A stretch of DNA of 39,906 nucleotides from CAYPTY01 sp964413935 (GCA_964413935.1 CAYPTY010000023.1:1-39906); one strand, 5' to 3'. Numbered from the stretch's first letter, positions 14,718 to 23,445 are shown. Notes: a model not told the origin generated them from the letters alone. A program made the numbers and translations.

Positions 14718-15833
14718 TCAGCTTTCCATTTTCCAGAAATAGATTCCGCCGGCCTGTTTGCCCGTTTCGGCATAATCAACCAGTTCATAGCTTTTCAGGT
14801 CAATCACATCCACAGATCCTGGTTCGGCACCGATGCCTTCCACCGAGATGAAAGCAAAGCGGCTGTCCGGAGAAATGGCAACTCCGTGCGAAACCTTTCT
14901 GGTATTTTCGATTTTTGCTATTTCTTTTCCGCTTTCAAGATCCCAGACCCCGGTTGAACCGCCGCCTTTATAACTGGCCACCAGTAGTTTACCATCCGGA
15001 CTCACTTCCAGGTTGTAGGGAGCATTACCTGCACCAGCGTCAAATCGGCGTGTAACATCCCAGCTTTCGGTACTCACTTCCAGAATTTCATGATTACCGT
15101 TCCCTGCTATATAAATCAGTGGTTTATCCGGATGAGGATCGGCCCAGGTTGGTTTCACTAAAGGATTATGTTTCATTTTACTGCCTTCAGACATCTGCAT
15201 ACCGGAACCGTGCATGCTGTGATCCATTTTGCTATGATCTATCAGACTCAGACGACGGGACACCTCCAGGTTTTCGGTATCAACCTCAATAAGCTCATCG
15301 GTCATCATAGAAACATGATATTGTTTACGGCCATCCGGTGAGATGCGCGAACCATGCGGCATGATCCCGGTAGCCACTTCATCAATCACCGTCATACTTT
15401 CCGGATCAACTACAGAAACCGTGCTAGGCTCCATTTCCCCGTGCAGGTTGAAATTAACGATGTACAGAAAACCGGTAGTTTCTGAAATCTCCATGGATGC
15501 CGGAAAAAGCCCTAGTTCAGCTTTACCCAATAATTCATTACTCCCGGTTTCATATTTCCATAACTGTCCATAAGGCATGCCATGGGCAATGGTTACAAAC
15601 CAATACTTGCCATCCGGGGAAACAGACATGCCGTGAGGCCCTTCATTTTCGGCAGGGAAGGTGCCCACATCAATAGTTTCAGCAATCCGGGCTTTACCTT
15701 TGGCTGCATCGAAATGAAGCAGATGAACCTGGTCTTCAGACTCAGCCGCAACATATACATAATAGTTCTGAGCGGCTGCTGCATTTGAAATAACAGCAGC
15801 CACACAGAGTGTAAGAATCAGATTACGAATCAT
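14718..15833 (-). CDS. Exported YncE/YVTN-type beta-propeller with Met/His-rich loop
   Basis: A 371-aa protein with signal peptide 'MIRNLILTLCVAAVISNAAAAQ' interrupted by the likely cleavage after AAA. The rest is a seven-bladed-type propeller with repeated 'VSPDGKYWFVT', 'ISPDGRKQYHVS', 'VSPDGKLLVASY' and 'ISPDSRFAFISV' blades. A His/Met-rich insertion at residues 200-223 (H200, M203, H205, M207, H208, M212, M214, M220, H222) interrupts the propeller and looks like a Cu/Ag-type soft-metal loop. YncE-like proteins are periplasmic with poorly known roles. Several relatives are linked to metal or redox chemistry. It lies 12 nt after the LVIVD gene on the same strand, so the two form an operon. 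The stop is 1 nt from that of the convergent unknown gene. Confidence 0.88.
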   Translation of the reverse strand: MIRNLILTLCVAAVISNAAAAQNYYVYVAAESEDQVHLLHFDAAKGKARIAETIDVGTFPAENEGPHGMSVSPDGKYWFVTIAHGMPYGQLWKYETGSNELLGKAELGLFPASMEISETTGFLYIVNFNLHGEMEPSTVSVVDPESMTVIDEVATGIMPHGSRISPDGRKQYHVSMMTDELIEVDTENLEVSRRLSLIDHSKMDHSMHGSGMQMSEGSKMKHNPLVKPTWADPHPDKPLIYIAGNGNHEILEVSTESWDVTRRFDAGAGNAPYNLEVSPDGKLLVASYKGGGSTGVWDLESGKEIAKIENTRKVSHGVAISPDSRFAFISVEGIGAEPGSVDVIDLKSYELVDYAETGKQAGGIYFWKMES

Positions 15834-15845
15834 AAATAAATCGTA

Positions 15846-17864
15846 TTAGTTGGTTCCTTTTGGTCGATCTACCAGTTTGATTGCCCAAATACCGGAATTC
15901 CAGTCAGAGATGAAAATGTGGCCTTTATGGGGCTGTGGTCCCCAGGTAAACGGACTGTTTGGAATCAATGCATCCGGATGATTGGGCATAAATTTGGCGA
16001 TCTCTCGTCCCTGATTGTAAAGATTTCCCATCAGCTCACCTGAGATGTCTACAATTCGAAGACCGGCGTTGTAATAAGCTACAAACATTACATCGCCTAC
16101 AACCCAGAAATTGTGAGTACCGGCCTCGGGGATCTGATACCGGGCAACTTCATCCGGATTGTCCCATCCGTCAAATTCTACAAAGTGAATCCATCCGTCT
16201 GCCGCTACCGGGTTATTGCGGGAAGGAAGTCCGTTTGGAAAGGCTTCATCACCGGCAATCACATAAAAATTTCCGGTTGATTCACTTTTAAATGGAAATG
16301 CAGCATGGTTCCATCCGGAAGGATAGGTGTAGCTGCCGAGATAAACCGGATTATCGGGCGATCCTCCGGCAATACCTTTTTTCTCCGGACTCCCATCGCT
16401 GATACCACTGCCTACATCTACAGCCACAATACCGTCTGACCAGTTGGATGAATAGGCGATGCCGTCTTCAATCCAAACATCATGAATGGAGTGCCCGGGT
16501 GTGTCCAGCTCAAACTTACTCACCGTTCGTGGGTTCTCAGGATCCTCAATATTGATGATGTCATATTTGCGGCCATTATTTACGGCATACACATGATCCT
16601 GATAAATAAAAGCATTATGCACACCACCGGTCAGGTCTTCGTTATACTCAGATAAGATTTTAACCTCTCTGGGATTGCTCACATCCAGAATTACGATACC
16701 GTTCTTACGGTTTGAAGCTCCCTCACGGGTAAGTACACCGATCCGGCCATCTTCAGAAATTTTCACATCATTAACAGTACGGGCATCCACATGCACAGTA
16801 TCAATGGCTACAATATTAGTAGGATCAGTTACATCCCAGAAATAGGCATCTCCATTTGCGCCCCAGGTTCCGGTTACCGCATAATCACGCCCGTCAACCC
16901 CTTCCCAAACCCAGAGATCTGAGGTATGCACATCCAGTACGGGTCCGTGTCCAACCACGACAAGATCCTGTTCCACATTACGGGCGTCTATACGGATATT
17001 CTGTTCTGCGATCTGATCACCCGCACGGGCAATGATGGTATAATCACCCGGAATATTGGCGACAAACTTACCCTTCTGGTTCACCTGAGCACTTGCGATG
17101 GTTGCAAGATCATCATCCGGTTCAGCTACAAATGTGTAAGTGACAGGGACATCATTCAGGGTTTTTCCCTTCTTGTCTGTCAGTTCAACATCGAAGTTAA
17201 TCACATCACCGGTGCGGGCTACTGTAGTTTTATTCCTGATCTTAGCGGAAGCTACCGGATTTGCTTTTACTCTCAGATCATATTCAGCAGATTTTCCCCT
17301 CACTTCGGCTCTTAAGGTTGTTTTACCTTCCTGATATACTTTAAGCTTTCCATTCTTGAACTCAGCGACCTCAGTGTTGGAGGAGCTCAGATTGATGGGA
17401 TCTTCGCTTCGGTCAAATCCTGCAGTATCGGTTACCTTTATGCCAACGTTAATGGTAGACATCGAGTAAACATTTTCAGGGACTTCGGTAAACACTACTT
17501 CTTGGATAGGGGCAGGAGTGATGGTTACCTGAAAATCTTTTCTTAGCCTTCTTCCACTGATTTGATCTCCGGAATAGAGGGCAAGGCCGGTAAAGGTGCC
17601 GGGATTTACGGCAGATAATTTGCCTTCGCGGGTCAGGATCATGTCTTTCCGGCTGCGGGAATAGAATCGGATGTCTTCGGAAAGTATTTCTCCATTCTCA
17701 TTAGTTAGATAAGCCTTCAGCTGCATTTCTTCGCCCACCATAATGGTGATGTCAGCAGGTTCGATAACAATACTCAGATTCTCGTCTTGAGCTGCGGAAA
17801 TATTGCTGAAAAGAGCCAGCATCACAAGAGCGAGCAGCGATCTTTTTGTCAATGTTGATTTCAT
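15846..17864 (-). CDS. Exported Ig-like plus LVIVD-repeat beta-propeller protein
   Basis: A 672-aa protein with a signal peptide ('SLLALVMLALFSNISAAQ'). Two to three bacterial immunoglobulin-like (Big_2-type) domains follow at about 28-295, with typical phrases such as 'ITIMVGEEMQLKAYL', 'GKTTLRAEVRG' and 'GDYTIIARAGDQ'. From about 305 there is an LVIVD-repeat propeller: 'GIVILDVSNPREV', 'KYDIINIEDPENP', 'NAGLRIVDISGEL', and a closing blade 'GHIFISDWNSGIWAIKLV'. LVIVD proteins are surface or periplasmic and usually of unknown function. It heads a two-gene operon with the YncE-type propeller, so two different secreted propellers are made together. It is divergent from gcvP across 207 nt. Confidence 0.87.
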   Translation of the reverse strand: MKSTLTKRSLLALVMLALFSNISAAQDENLSIVIEPADITIMVGEEMQLKAYLTNENGEILSEDIRFYSRSRKDMILTREGKLSAVNPGTFTGLALYSGDQISGRRLRKDFQVTITPAPIQEVVFTEVPENVYSMSTINVGIKVTDTAGFDRSEDPINLSSSNTEVAEFKNGKLKVYQEGKTTLRAEVRGKSAEYDLRVKANPVASAKIRNKTTVARTGDVINFDVELTDKKGKTLNDVPVTYTFVAEPDDDLATIASAQVNQKGKFVANIPGDYTIIARAGDQIAEQNIRIDARNVEQDLVVVGHGPVLDVHTSDLWVWEGVDGRDYAVTGTWGANGDAYFWDVTDPTNIVAIDTVHVDARTVNDVKISEDGRIGVLTREGASNRKNGIVILDVSNPREVKILSEYNEDLTGGVHNAFIYQDHVYAVNNGRKYDIINIEDPENPRTVSKFELDTPGHSIHDVWIEDGIAYSSNWSDGIVAVDVGSGISDGSPEKKGIAGGSPDNPVYLGSYTYPSGWNHAAFPFKSESTGNFYVIAGDEAFPNGLPSRNNPVAADGWIHFVEFDGWDNPDEVARYQIPEAGTHNFWVVGDVMFVAYYNAGLRIVDISGELMGNLYNQGREIAKFMPNHPDALIPNSPFTWGPQPHKGHIFISDWNSGIWAIKLVDRPKGTN

Positions 17865-17964
17865 AATTTTTGAGCTGATTTTAGGATGGCCTTCATTATA
17901 AATTAATTCATCGAAAAATCGAATTATTTTACCTCTTATGGACGTTACTTCGCTAGATTTTCTT

Positions 17965-17972
17965 TAGTTTTG
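17965..17972 (+). promoter_or_regulatory. Candidate -7 box (TAGTTTTG) upstream of gcvP
   Basis: Matches the TAnnTTTG consensus described for Bacteroidota primary-sigma promoters, 99 nt before the gcvP ATG. No convincing TTTG -33 element is seen at the right distance, so this is weak. The leader between it and the ATG contains GGCGG-AAA (17989-17996) that can pair with TTTG-CCGCC (18016-18024) around one bulged base. Confidence 0.3.
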
Positions 17973-18071
17973 CAAGATTAGCCTACTTGGCGGAAAGGGC
18001 CGTCAAATTAACTTATTTGCCGCCATTGAATTACGAATTTCCAACCTTATAAATCCCTACAGATCGCACAC

Positions 18072-20975
18072 ATGCCAATCGATTTTAACACTGCTCAATT
18101 TGCCAGCCGCCACAATAGCCCAACCTCGGATGAAACCCGTGAAATGCTGAATTCCGTGGATGCTGCTGATATGCAAACACTGATCCGCGAAACCATTCCT
18201 GCTGCAATCCTGATGGGTGAGGATATGAACTTACCGGAAGCTGTAAGCGAAGCTGATTTTCTGAAAGAATTCAAACAACTGGCCTCCAGAAACAAGATTT
18301 TTAAGTCCTTTATCGGGATGGGTTACTATGATACCATCACTCCGAATGTGATAAAGCGGAATATTCTTGAGAATCCAGGATGGTACACAGCTTACACGCC
18401 CTATCAGGCAGAGATCTCACAGGGACGGCTGGAAGCGCTGATCAATTTTCAGACTGTGGTTTCCGATCTGACCGGTATGGAAATTGCCAATGCTTCCCTT
18501 CTGGATGAAGGAACTGCTGCAGCTGAAGCCATGCACATGCTGTATGGCAAAAAGTCACGCAGTAAAAAAGATGCGGATGTATTCTTTGCATCTGATCTTT
18601 GCCACCCGCAGACCCTGGAAGTCTTGCAGACTAGAGCAGAGCCGATTGGCATCAAAATCGAAGTCGGAGATATTTCGAAAATCGACTTAACTCGCGATGA
18701 CCTCTTTGCCGTTTTAATTCAGTATCCGGGAACTGACGGCAGCATCCGGGATTATTCTGACCTTGTTGCAGCAGCTGCTGAAAATGAAGTTTACTCTGTT
18801 TTTGCCGCTGATCTGCTTTCACTTACTCTGTTGAAATCACCGGGTGAAATGGGCGCGGATGTTGTTGTAGGATCCTCTCAGCGTTTCGGTGTACCCATGG
18901 GCTATGGTGGACCACACGCCGCATTTTTTGCAACAACAGACAAATTTAAGCGACTGATTCCAGGAAGAATCATTGGCGTATCCCAGGATGCGGAAGGCAA
19001 CCCGGCTTACCGTATGGCTCTTCAGACCCGCGAACAGCACATTCGCCGGGAAAAGGCAACATCCAACATTTGTACCGCCCAAGTGCTGCTTGCCGTCATG
19101 GCTGGTATGTATGCAGTTTATCATGGACCAGAAGGTCTGCGTAAAATTGCCGAGCGCGTTCACGGTTTGGCTCGTTTTACCCAACTAGGACTGCAAAAAC
19201 TGGGCTTTGAAATTGAAACAAAAGCATACTTCGATACCTTTGTAGTTGATCTTGGGGATGCTGCTGCAACAAAGCTAAAAGGCATTGCAGAAAAGCATGA
19301 ACTGAATTTCCGCCGTCTGGATGAAAAACGCGTTTCTCTGGCGTTCGATGAAGCCAAGAACCTGGATGATTGCAGAGAAGTACTGGCTGCTTTTGCTGAA
19401 TTGAAAGGTACTGAGCTTCAGGATAGCCATCTTCCTGACCCTGAAAGCATCGAAGCAGAATTTCCGGAAGCTTTAAAACGCAGCTCTTCATATATGGAGC
19501 ATCCGGTTTTCCATAGTTTCCATTCTGAGCATGAGATGCTTCGCTATATGAAGTCACTGGAAAACAAGGACATCTCTCTGGTTCACTCCATGATTTCACT
19601 GGGCTCTTGCACCATGAAACTGAATGCAACCACCGAAATGATTCCGGTTACCTGGCCCGAATTGGGACAGATTCACCCCTTTGCTCCACTCGAGCAGGCC
19701 GAAGGGTATCTGGAAATGTTCCGTGACCTGGAAAACTGGCTTTCTGAAATCACCGGATTTGAAGCCGTATCACTGCAACCCAACTCTGGTGCTCAAGGTG
19801 AATACACCGGCCTGATGACCATTCGTGCGTATCACCTCGACCGTGGAGATTCCCAGCGTGATGTGGTTCTGGTTCCCGCCTCAGCACACGGTACCAACCC
19901 GGCCAGTGCCGTTATGGCCGGAATGAAGGTGGTTCTGGTAGGTACGGACGAACATGGCAACATCGATTTTGATGATCTGAAAGAGAAAGCCGAGAAACAC
20001 AGTGACCAACTTTCGGCACTGATGATTACCTATCCATCCACACATGGAGTGTTCGAACATCAGATTCAGGAAATTTGCGAACTGATTCACGCCAATGGCG
20101 GAATGGTATATATGGATGGTGCAAATATGAATGCTCAGGTTGGGCTTACCAGTCCAGGAATCATCGGAGCGGATGTGTGTCACCTGAACCTGCATAAAAC
20201 ATTCTGTATCCCACATGGCGGTGGTGGACCAGGAATGGGTCCAATCGGTGTGAATGAAAAACTGGCACCATTCCTTCCAAAACACTCACTCATTCAAACC
20301 GGTGGAGATAAAGGGATTACAGCAGTATCAGCTGCCCCATGGGGAAGTGCATCCATTCTTGCTATTTCCTATGCTTACATCCGCATGATGGGTGCCAGAG
20401 GCCTGAGAGAGGCTACCGAGTTTGCAATTCTGAATGCAAACTACATCAAAGACCAGCTGAAGGATCATTACAAGATCCTGTATACCGGTAAAACAGGCAG
20501 ATCTGCACACGAGTTTATCGTTGACCTGCGTCCATTTAAACAATCGGCAGGCATTGAAGCTGCTGATGTCGCTAAACGACTGATGGATTATGGTTACCAC
20601 GCGCCAACCATGTCATTCCCGGTAGCCGGAACCCTTATGATTGAACCAACCGAAAGTGAATCCAAGGCAGAACTGGATCGTTTCTGCGAAGCTATGATTA
20701 CTATTCGCGAGGAAATCAGGGAAATTGAAGAATCCAAGGCAGAGAAGGATAATAATGTGCTGAAGCATGCTCCGCATACCATGCGGGTTACGCTGAATGA
20801 TGACTGGAATCGGCCTTACAGCAGAGAAAAAGCCGCATTCCCGGTGAGCCGGTTACGCTTCAAAAAAATTTGGCCTTCGGTTAGCAGGGTAGATGATGCC
20901 TATGGCGATCGTAACCTGATGTGCAGCTGTATACCACTTTCAGAATACGAAGAAGGAGAACTGGCTCAGTCCTGA
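18072..20975 (+). CDS. gcvP: Glycine dehydrogenase (decarboxylating), P-protein of the glycine cleavage system
   Basis: A 967-aa, full-length, single-chain P-protein (the E. coli enzyme is ~957 aa). It decarboxylates glycine and passes the aminomethyl group to lipoyl H-protein. The N-terminal half shows 'SFIGMGYYDTITPNVIKRNILENPGWYTAYTPYQ' and 'QGRLEALINFQTV'. The PLP-binding lysine is in 'HLNLHKTFCIPHGGGGPG' (Lys709 by codon count), with the glycine-rich phosphate loop following. 'SSQRFGVPMGYGGPHAAFFA' in the first half is the duplicated, PLP-less counterpart. gcvT and gcvH are not in the window. No glycine riboswitch is recognisable in the leader. The last 15 nt lie in a perfect palindrome shared with the convergent osmC gene. 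Confidence 0.98.
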   Translation: MPIDFNTAQFASRHNSPTSDETREMLNSVDAADMQTLIRETIPAAILMGEDMNLPEAVSEADFLKEFKQLASRNKIFKSFIGMGYYDTITPNVIKRNILENPGWYTAYTPYQAEISQGRLEALINFQTVVSDLTGMEIANASLLDEGTAAAEAMHMLYGKKSRSKKDADVFFASDLCHPQTLEVLQTRAEPIGIKIEVGDISKIDLTRDDLFAVLIQYPGTDGSIRDYSDLVAAAAENEVYSVFAADLLSLTLLKSPGEMGADVVVGSSQRFGVPMGYGGPHAAFFATTDKFKRLIPGRIIGVSQDAEGNPAYRMALQTREQHIRREKATSNICTAQVLLAVMAGMYAVYHGPEGLRKIAERVHGLARFTQLGLQKLGFEIETKAYFDTFVVDLGDAAATKLKGIAEKHELNFRRLDEKRVSLAFDEAKNLDDCREVLAAFAELKGTELQDSHLPDPESIEAEFPEALKRSSSYMEHPVFHSFHSEHEMLRYMKSLENKDISLVHSMISLGSCTMKLNATTEMIPVTWPELGQIHPFAPLEQAEGYLEMFRDLENWLSEITGFEAVSLQPNSGAQGEYTGLMTIRAYHLDRGDSQRDVVLVPASAHGTNPASAVMAGMKVVLVGTDEHGNIDFDDLKEKAEKHSDQLSALMITYPSTHGVFEHQIQEICELIHANGGMVYMDGANMNAQVGLTSPGIIGADVCHLNLHKTFCIPHGGGGPGMGPIGVNEKLAPFLPKHSLIQTGGDKGITAVSAAPWGSASILAISYAYIRMMGARGLREATEFAILNANYIKDQLKDHYKILYTGKTGRSAHEFIVDLRPFKQSAGIEAADVAKRLMDYGYHAPTMSFPVAGTLMIEPTESESKAELDRFCEAMITIREEIREIEESKAEKDNNVLKHAPHTMRVTLNDDWNRPYSREKAAFPVSRLRFKKIWPSVSRVDDAYGDRNLMCSCIPLSEYEEGELAQS

Positions 20976-20980
20976 GCCAG
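20961..20980. repeat. Perfect 9-bp-arm palindrome spanning both stop codons of gcvP and osmC
   Basis: CTGGCTCAG-TC-CTGAGCCAG. Read on the plus strand it encodes the GcvP ending L-A-Q-S-stop. On the minus strand it encodes the OsmC ending L-A-Q-D-stop. Either mRNA would end its coding region in a GC-rich hairpin. No T-tract follows on either side, so it is more likely a 3'-end stability or pausing element than a classical terminator. Confidence 0.7.
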
Positions 20981-21448
20981 GCTCCCCTCAATACTGCTTT
21001 CAAAACGTACATCGCTTAGCAGAGTGCGGTGGACAGGACATTTCTTTGATATCTCGAGGAGCTTGTCCAGCTGTTCCTGATTCAGTTCGCCTTCAATGGT
21101 GATTTCCTTTTCGATGAAATCAATCCGACTGTTCGGATTAACGACTTCTTCGGAATCCTTGGCATGTGTTTTATGATGGCGTAATTCGATATACATATTA
21201 CCCAGTTTCCAGCCTTTTCGCTTTGCATACATCTGTATCGTCATCAGCGTACAGGAACCAAGGCTCATTAATAATAGGTCGTAGGGATCGGGTCCTTCAT
21301 CATTTCCACCTTCTACCGTACTCGGTTCATCAGAGATGATAGTGTGATTACCGGCATTTAACTCGGTTCGGTACACAGAGGAGCTGCTGATATGCCCATG
21401 TACAATCTTTTTTGATGGTGTTTTCTTATCTTCCATGCTGTTACTCAT
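20966..21448 (-). CDS. OsmC/Ohr-family peroxiredoxin-like protein
   Basis: A 160-aa cytosolic protein. Both reactive cysteines of the OsmC superfamily are present: 'SLGSCTLMTIQMYAKRKGW' and 'KKCPVHRTLL'. The substrate-side 'GGNDEGPDPYDLLLMSLG' motif precedes the first. These dimeric enzymes reduce organic hydroperoxides with thiol reductants. The 'H-x-x-H-A-K-D' insert after strand 3 is typical of the YhfA/OsmC-like branch rather than Ohr. A possible shorter start is the Met at residue 5. It overlaps gcvP tail-to-tail by 10 nt. A near-palindromic GGTTACGGTAACC lies 11 nt before the ATG and could be an operator. Confidence 0.92.
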   Translation of the reverse strand: MSNSMEDKKTPSKKIVHGHISSSSVYRTELNAGNHTIISDEPSTVEGGNDEGPDPYDLLLMSLGSCTLMTIQMYAKRKGWKLGNMYIELRHHKTHAKDSEEVVNPNSRIDFIEKEITIEGELNQEQLDKLLEISKKCPVHRTLLSDVRFESSIEGSLAQD

Positions 21449-21458
21449 TTATTGAAGC

Positions 21459-21471
21459 GGTTACGGTAACC
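21459..21471. promoter_or_regulatory. Inverted repeat GGTTAC-G-GTAACC upstream of osmC
   Basis: A 6-bp perfect inverted repeat around one base, 11-23 nt before the osmC ATG. Its core TTACGGTAAC recurs in opposite orientation at 21533-21542 and partly (GGTAAC) at 21565-21570, all inside the 171-nt divergent osmC/phosphoesterase gap. This fits a multi-site operator. The regulator is unknown. Confidence 0.45.
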
Positions 21472-21532
21472 TAACACTGCGCGCTGTAAATTATAAACAG
21501 CCATTTTTGGTTTACCTTAAGTTAATAAACAA

Positions 21533-21542
21533 GTTACCGTAA
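21533..21542. promoter_or_regulatory. Second copy of the TTACGGTAAC motif (reverse orientation)
   Basis: GTTACCGTAA, the exact reverse complement of the core at 21461-21470, centred 72 nt away and closer to the divergent phosphoesterase gene. Confidence 0.4.
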
Positions 21543-21619
21543 ATTTATACTGGCTATATGCTTAGGTAACATTTGAAGGTGATTTTATAAGATAAATCAT
21601 CTACACACCTTTACAAGCT

Positions 21620-22435
21620 ATGAAAAGACCTCTAGAACTCATTGTACTATCTGATGTCCACCTAGGAACGGTGGGCTGCCACGCAATTGAACTCACCCAG
21701 TATCTCAATTCTATCGAGCCAAAGATGCTCGTACTCAACGGAGATTTCATCGATGCATGGAATTTCCGTAAATATTACTGGCCCGAAACCCACATGATGG
21801 TGATGAGAACACTCATCAACATGATGACTAACGGAACAGACATCTACTACCTCACAGGCAACCACGATGAGGTGCTCAGAAAGGTATCCGGCATGCAGTT
21901 AGGCCCGCTTTATGTACAGGATAAACTGGTTCTTGAGCTGGATGGTGAAAAAGTTTGGTTTTTCCATGGCGACATTTTTGACGTTACCATGAAGTACTCG
22001 AAGTGGATAGCTCGCTTGGGTGGTTATGGTTACGACCTCCTGATTCTGTTAAACCGTGCCGTCAATGCTGTAATGAAGAAACTGGGTTACGGTAAAATCT
22101 CCCTCTCCAAAAGAATCAAAGACAGCGTAAAGCAGGCCGTTAACTTTATTGATGATTTCGAAGTTACCGCTATGGACCTGGCCATTGAAAACGGATACGA
22201 TTATGTAGTTTGCGGCCACATCCATCAGCCAAAAATTCGCGGCTATGAAAATGAAAAGGGTTCTGTCATTTATCTGAATTCCGGTGATTGGGTTGAAAAC
22301 CTGACGGCACTTGAATACGACGGAACTGAATGGTCCATGTACCGCTATTTCGAGGATGAACTGATGCAGGATAATCCCAGAATCAATCAGTTGATCAGCA
22401 AGCACACCTTCGACAAAAAAGTAATGATCGGATGA
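21620..22435 (+). CDS. LpxH-like metallophosphoesterase (UDP-2,3-diacylglucosamine diphosphatase family)
   Basis: A 271-aa calcineurin-like phosphoesterase with every metal-site motif visible: 'LSDVHLGT' (D-x-H), 'LNGDFIDAW' (GD), 'LTGNHDEVL' (GNHD), 'FFHGDIFD' (H) and 'VCGHIHQPKI' (GH-x-H). The spacing and the 'GDFIDAWNFRKYYWPETH' segment match the LpxH-like family found in Bacteroidota, which hydrolyses a nucleotide diphosphate lipid intermediate such as UDP-2,3-diacylglucosamine in lipid A synthesis. Orthology to true LpxH is not proven. The start codon has no SD. The stop overlaps the next ATG by 4 nt (ATGA), so the phosphoesterase and the glycosyltransferase are translationally coupled and probably serve one envelope glycolipid or polysaccharide step. 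Confidence 0.9.
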   Translation: MKRPLELIVLSDVHLGTVGCHAIELTQYLNSIEPKMLVLNGDFIDAWNFRKYYWPETHMMVMRTLINMMTNGTDIYYLTGNHDEVLRKVSGMQLGPLYVQDKLVLELDGEKVWFFHGDIFDVTMKYSKWIARLGGYGYDLLILLNRAVNAVMKKLGYGKISLSKRIKDSVKQAVNFIDDFEVTAMDLAIENGYDYVVCGHIHQPKIRGYENEKGSVIYLNSGDWVENLTALEYDGTEWSMYRYFEDELMQDNPRINQLISKHTFDKKVMIG

Positions 22436-23445
22436 GAATTCTCTACGGGGTTCAGGGAACCGGGCACGGCCACATCAGCAGAGCCCGGGTCGTTCTGCCC
22501 AAATTGCGTGAACTCGCTGAAGTTGACGTACTGATATCGGGTTATAATTTCCATATGGAACTGGATGGCGAGATTGCCTACAAGAAGCGTGGTATCAGCC
22601 TAACCTACGACAGCAATGGAAGCGTGGACGTCCTCGAAACCGCGCTCAATCTCAAACCGGTTAAGTTTATCAAGGATATTCAAACTGTTCCGGTCGAAGA
22701 GTATGACTTTGTGGTAAACGACTTCGAGCCCATTACAGCATGGGCAGCTATGGCCGCAGATAAGACCTGCGTGGCAATATCCCATCAGGCATCATTTCTG
22801 TCGCCAATACCACCCAGACCTGCCCGAAAGTCTCTGGTAGCCGAACAGGTTATGAAGCATTTTGCTCCTTGTACCGTACCGCTCGGTTCACATTACTTGC
22901 GCTATGATTCATTTATAGAGCCGCCAATCATTCGTAGACAAATTAAAGACCTGAATCCAAGTCTGGGATCCCACATCACGGTATACCTTCCCGCTTTTGA
23001 TCATGAAACGCTGGTTTCATTATTCTCACAGATCAAACAGGTTGAATGGCATGTATTTGCCCCGACCTGTGATGCGGCCTATCAAAAAGGAAATGTCAAG
23101 GTTAATCCTGTCAGCAAAGACAAATTTCTGGACAGTTTTGAAAGCAGTTTGGGGATCATTTCATCCGCAGGCTTTGAAACCACCTCAGAGGCCATGTTCC
23201 TTGGCAAGAAACTGCTGGTTATTCCCATCCGCAATCAATACGAGCAGCTATGCAATGCTGCGGCTATTAAAGAGCTTGGCGGACAGGTAATATTCAATAT
23301 CGATTCCACCTTTGCCGATCAGGTAAATAATTGGATAAACAGCGGGACGGTTCTTCACCTGCCGGAAATCTGTGATGAAGACGATATTGCAGATAAAATA
23401 ATGGCTGCCGGAAAGAAAGAAGTGAAAAGGCTGGCTTCAGCTTAA
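22432..23445 (+). CDS. Glycosyltransferase-like protein of the TIGR00661/MJ1255 family (GT-B fold)
   Basis: A 337-aa protein with the GT-B N-terminal signature 'MRILYGVQGTGHGHISRA', a glycine-rich nucleotide-sugar loop. The second half of a GT-B enzyme is also present: 'SLGIISSAGFETTSEAMFLGKKLLVIPIRNQYEQLCNAAAIKELGG', which contains the acceptor/donor site S-x-G-x-x-x-x-S-E-A and the terminal Q-x-E-Q-x-x-N-A. The family resembles MurG/UDP-glucuronosyltransferase-type enzymes, and its exact donor is unknown. It is fused by a 4-nt overlap to the LpxH-like gene. Lipid-linked sugar transfer is the simplest inference. The end overlaps the convergent DinB gene by 9 nt. Confidence 0.85.
   Translation: MRILYGVQGTGHGHISRARVVLPKLRELAEVDVLISGYNFHMELDGEIAYKKRGISLTYDSNGSVDVLETALNLKPVKFIKDIQTVPVEEYDFVVNDFEPITAWAAMAADKTCVAISHQASFLSPIPPRPARKSLVAEQVMKHFAPCTVPLGSHYLRYDSFIEPPIIRRQIKDLNPSLGSHITVYLPAFDHETLVSLFSQIKQVEWHVFAPTCDAAYQKGNVKVNPVSKDKFLDSFESSLGIISSAGFETTSEAMFLGKKLLVIPIRNQYEQLCNAAAIKELGGQVIFNIDSTFADQVNNWINSGTVLHLPEICDEDDIADKIMAAGKKEVKRLASA

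Noticed and set aside
17865..18071. Possible glycine riboswitch upstream of gcvP
   Set aside because: The leader shows only a small GC hairpin; neither of the two conserved glycine-aptamer cores is recognisable.
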